Below, one piece after another: positions 11,101-21,884 of a DNA stretch of 64,000 nucleotides (position 1 is its first letter; each line of letters starts with the position of its first letter). Made by a program: the position numbers and the translations under genes. The stretch is from Thozetella sp. PMI_491 (lineage: Eukaryota > Ascomycota > Sordariomycetes > Chaetosphaeriales > Chaetosphaeriaceae): contig MU270078.1 in assembly GCA_021432635.1 (NCBI GenBank), forward strand, positions 329,416 to 393,415. The letters are read 5' to 3'. The notes under the pieces are model-generated. The model saw only the letters and a program-made list of their open reading frames with translations, was not told the DNA's origin and ran no database searches.

Positions 11101-13083
11101 GGGCGCCATCGCGCCTTCCGAGAGCATATCGCCCTGGACTGTCTTGAAGGAGGAGCTGGAGCGGTCGTAGACTTTGCCGAAGGCCCAGGCCTCGATGGAG
11201 CTGGAACCTCCAGCGACGAGGTCCGCACCCGAGTCCGAATTGCGAATGCTGGTGCCGACGTTGCTGAAGGCTGCGTTGAGCACGAGTAGGGCCGTGGACT
11301 CGCTGGACAACGAGGCTGCAATGGCTACCTTGGTGTCTGCGAAGCGCAAATCGACGAGGGAGAAGGAGCCGGCGCGAGACAACGAAGAAGGGCCGCCATC
11401 ATCAGTTGACGTGGAGGTGTTGTTCTGACGCTTGTGCAGGCCATATGGCCACCAAGAGGAGCTCTTTTCCGTTACTCTCTTTACGCTGTGTGCTCCTTCT
11501 CTTCGCACCACAGTTCCGTTACTGCTGCTGCTGCTGTTGTTGCTGCCATTGTCCGGAACACTGGGGACGCTAACGTTGAAGGCCTCGACAATGTCCACGC
11601 CGGTGTCGCAGTTAGAGACGACAAGGTTCTGCAGGCTGAGCCCCCAGTCCCAGACCATCTGCACCGCCGTCTGACAGTTGCTGAAGTACAGGCCGTCGGC
11701 CGCAAACTGCTGCTGGCCTACGAGCATGCCGGCGCGGCCGCCGACGAAGAACAGGTCCGACAACGACCCGCCGCGCCCGTTCTCGACGAACAGACCGAGT
11801 TGCGTGGTGTCTGCCGCCTGGCTCATGTAGAAGCGCACGTTCTCGAGCGAGCAGCCGCGGCCGGCCTGCCAGTGTACGCCGGCAACGTAGGCGTCCTCGG
11901 GCGCTGCACGAATGTCGATGACCAGGTTGCGTGCGCTGCGCTGCTGGCTGGCTGAGTCGAGGAACCAGGCGGACCCTTGCCGGGCGAAAGCCTCCGAGGT
12001 GAGCAGGCCCAGGCCGACGAAGCTTGGGGCCGCAACTAGCCGCGGCAGGGACAGCGGGTTGCCGATGATCTCGGTATAGGCAAGGTGAATGATGGGGCTG
12101 CTGATGAGGTAGGTACCCGAGGGGAAGTAGACGGTGGCGGGCAGCACTCCTGAATCCTCTGTGCCCCGTCCGCCGTCTGTCATGGCCTTTTGAATGGCTG
12201 CTGTGTCATCGGTCACCCCGTCGCCCATGGCGCCGTAGTCCTTGACATTTCGCCATCTGTTTTGTCTCTGGAGTCAGTATGGGTAATGGAGAGCCACGGC
12301 CTGACTTGACTCTTAGAAATTCACGTACACTTTGTAATCATTTGGGCCCCCAGCCACGGCGCCCAGGTGCTTGATTGTCTCCATCCAGAATGCTGTGCTG
12401 TCGCCAACACCGTCGCCGCTTTGAGGGGAGGTCGTGGTATTGTCTGACTGCTGGCGGCGCTGGACAGTGCTGCTGTTATCCACGGCGTCGGTGGTGGCGA
12501 GCTCGTAGCCGTGGCCAGCCGGAATGATCCCTGCCATCAGGCCTGAGTAGGTCTGCGTCCTTTGGGCCATGCGGTTGGTGTCATTGATCTTGGGCTGGAA
12601 TTTCGCCTGGAGGCCGGCGACCACGCTATCGTAGTCATCTCCCTGGCCGGCTATGGACGCCGCGCCGGAAGAGGCATCGACTGCAGCTTCTGCCACTTCT
12701 GGGGGAACTGTGTATGACCGGGCCTCCTGACCAGACGGAACCGTGGCATTGCTAGCCGACGCCCTTCTGGCGACACGAGCACCGTTGCCTGAGCTGGCCG
12801 TGCTGTTGCTGAAGCCGCTCAGCGAGAGGGGCTCTGCTTCCTTGCTTGCTGCCTCCTTATCCTGGGCACTCTGCGTCTCGTAGTGATTGAGCCGCGGGTG
12901 GTTCAAGATGAGGGCGTTGGCGTGGGCCATGGCTGTCTGAGCAGCGGCCACAAGCCCTGGAACTGCCGGTGTCGTCGCATTATTGCTTCCTGCCGCAGCA
13001 TGCGCGAATTGACAGGCGAAGAGGAGACTAGCGAGCAGCGTCCAGAGTATCCTCCAAAGGACAAATGAGTGAGAAGCTGCCAT
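8183..13083 (-). CDS. GH55-like beta-helix protein with LysM modules and C-terminal WSC domain
   Basis: Three exons: 13083-12329, 12256-9552, 9438-8183 (introns of 72 and 113 nt), 1,571 residues. The upstream in-frame TTG at 13128 is ignored in favour of ATG 13083, which opens a clear signal peptide (WRILWTLLASLLFACQFAHA). Two pectate-lyase-3-type beta-helix starts mark GH55: VKDYGAMGDGVTDD near residue 256 and VKDFGARGDGASDD near residue 675. The last 420 residues hold about three LysM-like repeats with paired cysteines, then a WSC domain (GCYAQ...CADHC...CYCG...CGG). GH55 enzymes are exo-beta-1,3-glucanases; LysM binds chitin and WSC binds glycans. A secreted cell-wall-active protein is inferred. 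It is divergent from the chitinase gene. Confidence 0.85.
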
Positions 13084-13776
13084 CTTGCCGACTGTAGTTT
13101 GCGGTTCTCGGCCAGGGACTCTCAACAAGACAGCAAGAAAGGCATCAGGCGGGCTCTGTTCATAATAGCAGGCTCGGGCAATCGAACATACGGAAAGTTG
13201 ATCGTCGCATCAGGCAGCCTTGAAGAGTACCTTGCCGTACTTTTGTAGGATCGATCCCTGGGCGGCGGGAATGACTAGCTTGCATCGCGGGATGCACCCC
13301 GAGCCAAGGCATCGGACTATTTTGGGAAATAAGCTCCGGAGGAGTGACGCCGATTAAGCAATAGGCCGGTAAGTCTACTATCGACGTTGGGGGCTATTCA
13401 CACGCATTGAAATGAGACATAACTAGAAGTTGCCTCTCGGCGCTTCTGAAAACACTTGGCAGTTTCCTCTTCAGGAGGTTGACGAGCTAACTGTGGCACG
13501 GGCGACTCGCCGACTGCTACGCTGACGTTCCCAGTTAGGTAGGGAGGGCGTGGGCGCGGTTTATTACATGCACTATTGAGCGATCCCTTAGGCACTCTAA
13601 GCTCAGGGGTATATCCGAGTCAGCCAGCCTTGTTCGGTAGGTAGGCTCGAGGTAGGTTTGTAATTAGACGAGCGCCGCTCATATACCATTGAGTACATCC
13701 CATGCGGTACCTCCACGACGGCGCTCCCGCTACTCCAAGGTTCGAGCCCTGCCATTGTCCGTCTCTCTAGACGACT
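13084..13776. promoter_or_regulatory. shared divergent promoter region of GH55-LysM-WSC and chitinase genes
   Basis: 693 bases lie between the two opposed ATGs and contain no gene. Both flanking genes make secreted, chitin-binding, multi-domain proteins, so joint control is likely, but I could not assign specific binding sites. Confidence 0.5.
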
Positions 13777-15622
13777 ATGACTTTCACGAAAGCCCATGAG
13801 CACCGAAGTGTGCTCATCCTCACACTCGTTGCCTTGTGGCTTTGTCTCTTCTCCGTCCCAGCGGCTGCTCAGGACTGCAGCGCCACCAAGCTCTGCGCAA
13901 CTGGCTGCTGTTCCAAGTTTGGCTTCTGCGGCACCGGCGATGACCACTGCGGCGATGGGTGCCAGTCAACCTGTGACTACCAGCCTCCGCCCACTGATTG
14001 TTCTGCCAGCCAGCCCTGTGCCGACGGGTCGTAAGTGCATCCATCCAATGCTTTGCCGCAGAGCTTGTGTCCGCTGCGACATGATTATGTGAACTGGACG
14101 AGGGGACTAATATTTCATCACACTATCTGTAGATGCTGCTCCAAGTTTGGCTTCTGCGGCCTAGGCGAGAAGTACTGTGCACCTGATGTGTGCGTTAACG
14201 GCTGCACTGCCAAAGCCGACTGCGATCCGGGCGACTTTGGCGCCGACTATGTCGTTTCGTCCAAGTGCCCGTTGAACGTGTGCTGCTCAAAATGGGGGTA
14301 CGTGAATCTGCACCTTACTAGGCCTGCTACTCAAGCTTGCCCATACTTCCCAACCCCCGGCAGAGGCTTGATATACACAGAACTAATCAAGAGGATGTAA
14401 AGATACTGTGGCGTAGACGATGAACACTGCGCGGGCCAACCCAAGCCAAATAGACCGTCGTGTGATTCCACGGGCAGCCCGATCCGACGTGTTGTCGGCT
14501 ACTTCGAGGGCTGGGCTTCTCGCAGGCCCTGCAAGCAGTTCTTCCCGGAGAATGTGCCGGTGGGCGTGTACTCGCACCTCAACTTTGCCTTTGCCAGCGT
14601 CGATCCCGCCACCTTTGCCATTGTCCCGGCCGATCCGGCCGACGTTGAGCTATACAAGCGCCTCACGGACATGAAGAACATGGACCCGCAGCTCAAGGTG
14701 TATATCGCCATCGGAGGCTGGGCTTTCAACGACCCGGGCCCGACGGCAAATGTCTTTAGCCAGCTGGCCGCGTCCGAGTCCAACCAAAACGCCTTCTTCA
14801 AGTCGCTCATCTCTTTCATGGAGACATATGGCTTTGACGGCGTCGACATCGACTGGGAATATCCCGCTGCCGACGATCGGTTCGGCCAGCCCGAGGACTT
14901 TGCCAACTTCCCGAAGTTTGTCGAGAACCTCAACAAGGCGGTCAAGTCGACCAGCCGCGGCGGGCTGACCATCACGCTGCCCGTGGCGTACTGGTACCTG
15001 CGCCATTTCGACATCAAGAAGCTGCAGCAGCACGTCGACTGGTTCAACCTCATGAGCTACGACCTCCACGGCGCGTGGGACAAGGAGAACAAGTGGATCG
15101 GCAACTACCTCAACTCGCACACCAATCTGACCGAGATCACCGAGTACTTCGACCTCATGTGGCGCAACGACATCGACCCGGCCAAGGTGGTCATGGGGCT
15201 GGGCTTCTACTCGCGCACCTTCAAGCCCAGCGACCCGGGTTGCACCGACGCGTGCAAGAACCCCAAGACGGACGCCGACTGCTGCAAGTTTAGCACGGTC
15301 GGCGACCGCGGGGCCTGCACGCACGAGTACGGCGTCCTGAGCAACGGAGAGATCGACGAGGTGATCAAGGAGACGGGCGCGACGCCGCAGCTCGACCAGG
15401 ACGCGGCCGTGCAGATCCTCAAGGTCAACGGCGAGTGGATCACCTACGACAACGTCGACTCGTGGAAGCTCAAGGTCGCCTTTGCGCGCAGTGAGTGCCT
15501 AGGCGGCGTCATGGTCTGGGCGGTGTCCCTCGACGAGACGGACGGCACATACTCCAAGCAACTGCAGCAGGCCACCGGCTTCCAGTCCTCGGGCACCACG
15601 CTCGTCAACGACACCAGTGGCG

Positions 15623-15654
<32 letters not shown>

Positions 15655-18342
15655 CACTTGGTGGTCGGCCCGGACGACGCCCGGCTCCGAGGCCAGTGCT
15701 TCTGGACCGACTGTGGCGCACCCTGCCCCGCCGACACTGTGGGCAGAAACCGAGCCGACGGGGACGGCGGTGGCGAGATCATGCTCGACTCGACCGCCTG
15801 CCAGAAGGGCATCCGCACGCTGTGCTGCCCCGTGCCCAAGGCCTCAGGAGCCAACCTCCCGACGTGCGGCTGGTACGACTTCAACAACGGGGCCTGCGGG
15901 AAGAACGACGCGTCCCTGTGCGGTGACGGCTGGGCCGAGGTGGGCAGCTATTCCGGCGCCTGCCGGGAGGGCTGGCAGGTCGCATGCTGTACGACCGACG
16001 CGGTCACCGACTCGACCGCTGTGTACGGCTCCTGCGAGTGGCGCAAGGGAAGCAGTTGGGGGAATCCGGGCCATTGCGTCGACGGGATCGACTACACGGC
16101 CTGCGATGACAACGGCCTTCTGGACTACTTGCAGGTCGACGCGTGGGGCGGCACCGGGGGTCACCAGTGTTTCTCACAGCAGCGGAGCGGAGGCTTCTTC
16201 TTGTTCAAGCATTTCGGTCGGCAGTCATACTGCTGTGCCGATCGCCAGATTCAGCAGCGTGTGAGGCAGTGGCAGAACTGCGGCTGGCAGACTGCGATCA
16301 AGGAAAGCGACGGATACTGCCATTCCGCCTGCCCCTCGGGCACAATCAAGGTGGCCATGCTCGACTACGGTGCCACCCTAGACTATGGCTCAACCTGGAC
16401 CAACGGCTGCAAGAGCGGCCATCAGGTGTACTGCTGCGAGGGCGTCTACAAGACACCGACTCAGCCCGACGAGATCTCGGGGCCGTTTGAGGAGGCTCTC
16501 AACGTCGTGCTGAAAAACCCCGACTTCGAGTGCCCCTATCCCAACAGCGCGACGAAGCGTGACGCCGAGACGACGACGGAGCTCGCACTGCGGGACAACG
16601 TCAAGCGGGATATGATCCCTCTCGAGGCCTGCAACGTGGTGGCCGACAACATGGCCAATTGGCTGGGCATTCGCCTGAACGGACCCAACGTCGTCAAGGG
16701 CTATGAGAGCGCATGGGACAACACGGTCTCCAAGCAGTACTCGCATCTCTCTACCGACTACATGGAGAAGCAGATGCGCCCGTACTTTGAGAATCTCGAC
16801 AAGATAGGGGACGGTTACGAGGCGCGGACCTTCGAGAACACCTTCCAGGCGCAGGATGCCTCGGCCCAGTTCGAGTCGAGCACCCAAGTCAATTTAGACG
16901 TCTGCGACTTTGCGACCTTCTACGCCATCGGCGGGTATCCCGACGAGGACGACGGCGGCATCGACAACGGCCCGGGCATCGATTATACATACGGGGAAGA
17001 CGACCTGAACAGCAACGTCGGGACTATCTCAAAAAAGAAGCGGAATGCGCTCGCATCGCCGCCATCCGTCGTCGACGTCGACTCGAAGGCGGCGGCAGAC
17101 GACTCCGTCGTACACCTTGCCGCTCATCGACGAAGGCAAGAAGAAGAAGAAAGAAGGGAGCTTGAGGAACACCTGGCTCTGATCTTCTCGGGCGAGTACG
17201 ACGAAGAGGAGGATCCGGCTGCTCACCAGTCGATGCCACGCAATGCCACGCTGTTCGACAGTGACGAATACGACGACGAGGACGAGGACGAAGAGACAAG
17301 GGAGGAGCGCCGGTGGCTCGATAGGCGCGACGGCGGCACGCGCGAGTTCTTCAGCAAGAAAGGCACGGGCAGCCCGGTGCGGATGGTCTCGTCCAAGTAC
17401 CCCAACAATGACAACGGAGACCAGCTACTGGCCCTGAATTCAGACACGCACCGCTACATAATCACAGCCAAGACGCTCAACGGCTGGTACTGCCGGCCGA
17501 CGTTCCACAAGCTGGTCACGGATGCGGCCAAGTCGAAGACGCCGGACCATTGGGTGACCGAACACATCTTGGAGCTGCAGTCGATCCCGCGCTTTGTCGA
17601 CTTCCTCGTCACGCACACGTGGCCCGCGGTGAGGAACGCGCCGATCGCCCTCAAGCAGTCGACCAAGGCTATCGACATACCCCCCAAAGACATCCAGGAT
17701 TACATGGCGGACTCTAGGTGGTCCAGCTGGGCTAGCATCGACGCCGACCACGCGGCCACGTCGCCACTGGACATGATGCTGCGCGCCCTCGGCTCCTTCG
17801 ACTCGCTCGACACCATGGTCGTCTGCGACTCGGACCTCAACGGCATTAAGGCCCAGCTGTACCACTTCGCGCGGCCCTCAAGCGTGCGCAAGTTCAAGGA
17901 CTGTTGCACCGGCACGTCGGTCCTGTCGGCGAGGGCGGCGCTGAGCCGGCTGGCCACCACGGCTGGCGTGTTCGACTACTACGCCGACAGCGACGTAGAG
18001 CGCCGGCACAAGTCGGCCTACGACAAGGTCAAGAAGATCCTCAACGATTTCGAGACGGCGTACAGCAAGCAGAAGAATACCAAGCTCAGCGTGTCGATGG
18101 CGGAGCTGTGGAAGACGTACTTGGAGGAGCACCTCTCGCGCGTCGTCATCTTTGCCACCTGGTGGCTGAAGGACCGCGCGACGCTGCTCGAGCCCATCTG
18201 GACGGCCCAGTGCCACAACGCGAAGCAGCCCAAGGACAAGGAGTTTGCGTGCCGCATGTCCGCCGTCGTTAAGGGATACGGTGGACTCGGTGGGTCGACG
18301 CAGTATCTGCCTCAATTCAATGCTGCAAACGTATTCACTTGA
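13777..18342 (+). CDS. chitin-binding GH18 chitinase, killer-toxin alpha/beta-like (subgroup C)
   Basis: Exons 13777-14030, 14133-14297 and 14403-18342 give 1,452 residues; both donors are canonical (GTAAGT, GTACGT). A signal peptide (about residues 1-31) is followed by two clear ChtBD1 modules with the CCSKFGFCG signature and a third, less regular one (CCSKWGYCG). The GH18 domain starts near RRVVGYFEGW and carries the catalytic motif FDGVDIDWEYP, with the acid Glu at about residue 292. A poly-Gly linker coded by a GGC repeat (about 15624-15654) precedes a Cys-rich region and a long C-terminal half with Lys-Arg sites near 16558 and 16603 that could be Kex2 sites. Family knowledge: such chitinases resemble the chitinolytic subunit of yeast zymocin. 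No gamma-type toxin subunit is seen here. Confidence 0.88.
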
Positions 18343-19512
18343 TGGAGGATGGGTTCCTGCATAGATATAGCCCTAAAGTCAGTCGGTACAGGTGTTGTTA
18401 CACCTAAAACTAGTACTACAAAGGCCTTTCTTTTTCTTCCCATGGTCAGACTATCTATGTGGAGCGGAGCTTGTGAATTCAGTACGGTATCAAATCCATG
18501 TGTTTGCCAAATAACGAACAACCTTGACCTGAATCTCGATGCTGTGAGTTTATGATTGGCGATACAAAGTTCTTGAGCCGATATCTCAAGTCTCCGAATA
18601 TAGAGACGCTGAGCAGGTAAGCCACCTCAGTAAGTAATCTCCATAACCTGCAGCAAATAATTAGGTGGGGGCGGGCATGCCGGAGCGAGCCTGCGAGCGG
18701 AGGTGGCACGCTTTACCTACTTTATACTGATACGAATGCCAGGAGTTTCTCGCCCTAGGATTAGTCGGCTCCTTATCGCAATGCAAAGAATAGTTAATCA
18801 TTATCTGTTCTCTCTCCGATATCGCAGTTCCGCTTAAAAAACGTATATAATCGGCAGAAGGATCGTGGTTATAATATTGATGTGGAAAAAGTAATTGTGA
18901 TAACTATCTTATTTTAATATTGAGAATGGCAGTAACTTAGGTGAAAGGGTTAAAGGTTAAAGCGCCATAGGCAAGGGGGGTCCTCTAGTGTCACCCCCTG
19001 GAAAAGCTCCCCACGTTCCACCTATCCTTTTCCCGTGGCGAAATGCCTTAAATTAAGCGGATTGATAACTTAACCGCAGCATCCTAGCATTTTAAGGTAT
19101 TACGTACCTGAGCCCTTCCTGCTCTGTGAATCTCTAATGTAACCTCATCTTTTGTGGCTACAAAGACATGCACCAATTACATGTACCTCCGTACTATACC
19201 AATCAATTGCCATAGCGGCAATTTGACTATAAATACTCCTGTACTGCACAGCAATATTCTTAGGCTTCCCCGCACCCGACAGCTGCGAACCCGCGAACAA
19301 ACTTGCAGCTTTCCTTACCTTCAGGTACTTACCTCCTATTCACAGGTCCTTTTCTCCAAAAACCCCTCACCAATCGTCTCAAGACGCGACTCGCGACACG
19401 ACACGTTCGTATCATTTTTCTGTTGGACTTCCATTTACATTGGCCACCGGAAGAAACAGGTCTCTCATATCGTCAACCTAAAATTGGGACGGAGCGCCCG
19501 TGTGCCAGACAA
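18343..19512. other. intergenic, AT-rich in part
   Basis: A 1,170-base gap after the chitinase. The middle (about 18780-18960) is AT-rich with a TATATAAT-like stretch near 18843 but no open frame next to it. The right end, with pyrimidine-rich runs at 19300-19450, is the probable promoter and leader of the next gene. Confidence 0.5.
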
Positions 19513-20568
19513 ATGGCCGATGCAGCAGGAAATGATTCGCCTGACCGCGGCAGCACCACGACGCCTGACGCCATCAACTCTTGGTGGTCGTGTCCCCCCC
19601 CAGTCTCCCGCAAGCTTCTCGCCAAAGCGTCTGATGAAAACAAGAGTCTCACGCCGACGGAGCGCCTGTACCTCCTCAGTCTCCTCGACCTGCCCGGCAA
19701 GGCGCTCGCCCACCCAGATTCGCTGACGGCCGAGGAGCGCGACATCCTGCTCGGCCGTCCTTCTCCTGCGATACTCGAAAGCATCCTGCGACGATTCTTC
19801 CCCGTGCCCTCCGCAGAAGCCCCTGCCGATGCCGATGCCGATGCCGGGCACCGCGACACAGGAGTCGACGGGCAACAGGAAACATACGAGCGGGTGCAGG
19901 AAAGACCTGGCCACTGCCGCAGCATCCCCGAGGTCGTGGCCGCATACGGGCAGCCCGCACAGATGGCCAAGCTCAGCTTGGCGGCGCAGGAGTGCGTCTC
20001 GCTGAACTGGTGGACGCTGCAGTACGAGCGGGCGCTGCGGCCGTGGGAGGACCGCGACAATGCTGATAACGCCGGCACGGCCGCTGCCGAGCTCATGAGC
20101 AGGCACGTGCGGCCCGAGGAGCTGGCGTTTGAGGACGCCGTGCGGGCGCTGTGGTGCCGGCCCGAGAACGCGTGCAAGCTCGGAATCGACCATTTTGAAG
20201 AGCTCGACGACACGGACGCCAACCCGGACGAAGCCGAGCAAATCGAGCGCTGGGCTGCCGAGGCGAGCCGGCTACGGGAGGAGTTGCGGGCCCAAGTGGC
20301 GGCGCAGCTGGCGGAGCTGAGCGGAGAGGACAGAGAGGCTTTGCTGCAGCTCCGCGAGCGCATAGAAGCCGATGCTGCGCAGGATGCCGAGGAGGACGCC
20401 CGCAAGAAGGAGGCCGAAGAAGAAGAGGGCAGGAAGAGGAGGGCGGAATTGGCCGAGGAGAAACGTGCCAAGCGGGCGCGGCGGGCGCGCAAGGGGCTGG
20501 TCGAAGAGGACAAGGACAGCGACGAGGACAGCGATGAGGAAGGTTGGATCATGGGGTCGGTGCCCTGA
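19513..20568 (+). CDS. hypothetical protein with C-terminal charged coiled coil
   Basis: Intronless, 351 residues from ATG 19513. The frame is open further upstream to a TTG at 19303, but 19513 is the first ATG. I do not recognise the family. The N-terminal part has a WWSCPPPVSRKLL segment and LTPTERLYLLSLLDLPGK, which reads like a folded domain. The last 120 residues (from about residue 236) are an Ala/Glu/Arg-rich helix, likely a coiled coil, ending in a basic patch KRAKRARRARKG and an acidic tail, consistent with nuclear or nucleic-acid-associated location. Both other strands are open here because of high GC; those are shadows. Confidence 0.7.
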   Translation: MADAAGNDSPDRGSTTTPDAINSWWSCPPPVSRKLLAKASDENKSLTPTERLYLLSLLDLPGKALAHPDSLTAEERDILLGRPSPAILESILRRFFPVPSAEAPADADADAGHRDTGVDGQQETYERVQERPGHCRSIPEVVAAYGQPAQMAKLSLAAQECVSLNWWTLQYERALRPWEDRDNADNAGTAAAELMSRHVRPEELAFEDAVRALWCRPENACKLGIDHFEELDDTDANPDEAEQIERWAAEASRLREELRAQVAAQLAELSGEDREALLQLRERIEADAAQDAEEDARKKEAEEEEGRKRRAELAEEKRAKRARRARKGLVEEDKDSDEDSDEEGWIMGSVP

Positions 20569-21884
20569 TGATGAAGTGAGTATTTGGTTGATGACTAGGT
20601 ACCTTGGTCCGGTAAATGAAGTGAGAGGTTTCGAGTTGATCAACATGGTTGACACGCTATCGCATCTCACTCAACTCTGAAATACTGGTATTATCATGAA
20701 TAGGCCTTTGTGGCATGCATTTGTGATTGAGTTGCAAAATAATCTTCCATGTATTTAGTCCCCGCGTTTCTTGAAGGAAGCTGGTTCGTTCGATGGCGAA
20801 CCTGCGGATATCGGTGCTGGTAGCCGGGATATTCGTCCCGACTATATTTGGTGTGTTAAAATCCCGGACGCCGGACCGATGGGCCTGGAGTTGAAGTTAT
20901 CGGAGGAGTTCTCAGTGGTCTCATCTCGTTATTGTCCGGGTAGAAAGTGTTTGATAGTTCTGGGTGCCTAGCTTGCACGGCGAAAGCCGAAAGCAAAAAA
21001 TAAATAAAAATAAAAATAAAAGAATTCTGGGAGCGCTGAGCTTTTGGGGGATGCCTGAGCTTTTGGAACCTTTGGCGGATCGCTGTGCTCTTGCTAGGGT
21101 CCTGGGCTCTTGATGGGGCGCAAAGCTTTTAACGATGCTTAGATGCTTAGACGATGCCTAAGCTTAGCATGAAGATCGACATCACACCGCGAAGCATATG
21201 ACAAAACCACTAGCCATCGTCCCAGATTCCCAGAACAAATCGCCTTGCTTTCTCTATGAGACACACACACCCATCCATCCTTATCTTTCCGACCTCTACT
21301 GTGGGTTTACATATTCAAATGGTTGGCATTGGCAGCCCAAGAGCAGCTATTATAGAGATGCTACACGGACATTCGAATATAGAAAAGCAGGGCGGTTTCC
21401 GAACTCCTTTGAAGCTTTACCACAATTGGCTGTAGCAATGGTCTTTCTCCTCCAAATTCTCATGGCTGCTGACCATGACTGCTGACGCCAGCATGGAGAA
21501 ATCCACCGCATCTCCGTTCCCGTGCGGATAACACCCAGGCCCAGAGCCTCAAGGGTATCTAGTCACCGCAGGTCTCCTGTTATTGGATCTCGGTGAAGTC
21601 TCGCTGCCATTCAATTGGACACAAGTCGCCGACTAACGTCCGTCTTACGAAAGCCCAGTCAATATTCGCTGCAGCCTAAGTCTTGGCAACAGAACAGCAT
21701 ATTCACCCTGGCCAACCTGTGTATTCCCCAGCTCGATAAGAAGCCCCCCCAACATAGGGAACGGTGTATTGGATCCAATTTATCAACTCCTTCTCCCTTG
21801 CTGAAGACCAGAGCACAAGCGGTCCGCCTCGTACGGATTTCCGCCGAACCGATTCGACGCTCGACGGGACGGAACCGTCAGAAC
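20569..21884. other. intergenic, no gene seen
   Basis: A 1,316-base gap holding an A-rich simple run (about 20993-21020, AAATAAATAAAAATA type) and a repetitive patch around 21030-21180 with several AAGCTTTT/GAGCTTTT-like words. The promoter of HET gene 2 should lie in the last few hundred bases. Confidence 0.5.

Noticed and set aside
19473-20552. 359-residue Ser-rich minus-strand frame
   Set aside because: Antisense to the Ala/Glu/Arg-rich coiled-coil gene; Ser-rich composition is the mirror of its codons.
21198-21485. 95-residue plus-strand frame
   Set aside because: Composition is not protein-like, no domain, and it lies in a repeat-like stretch.
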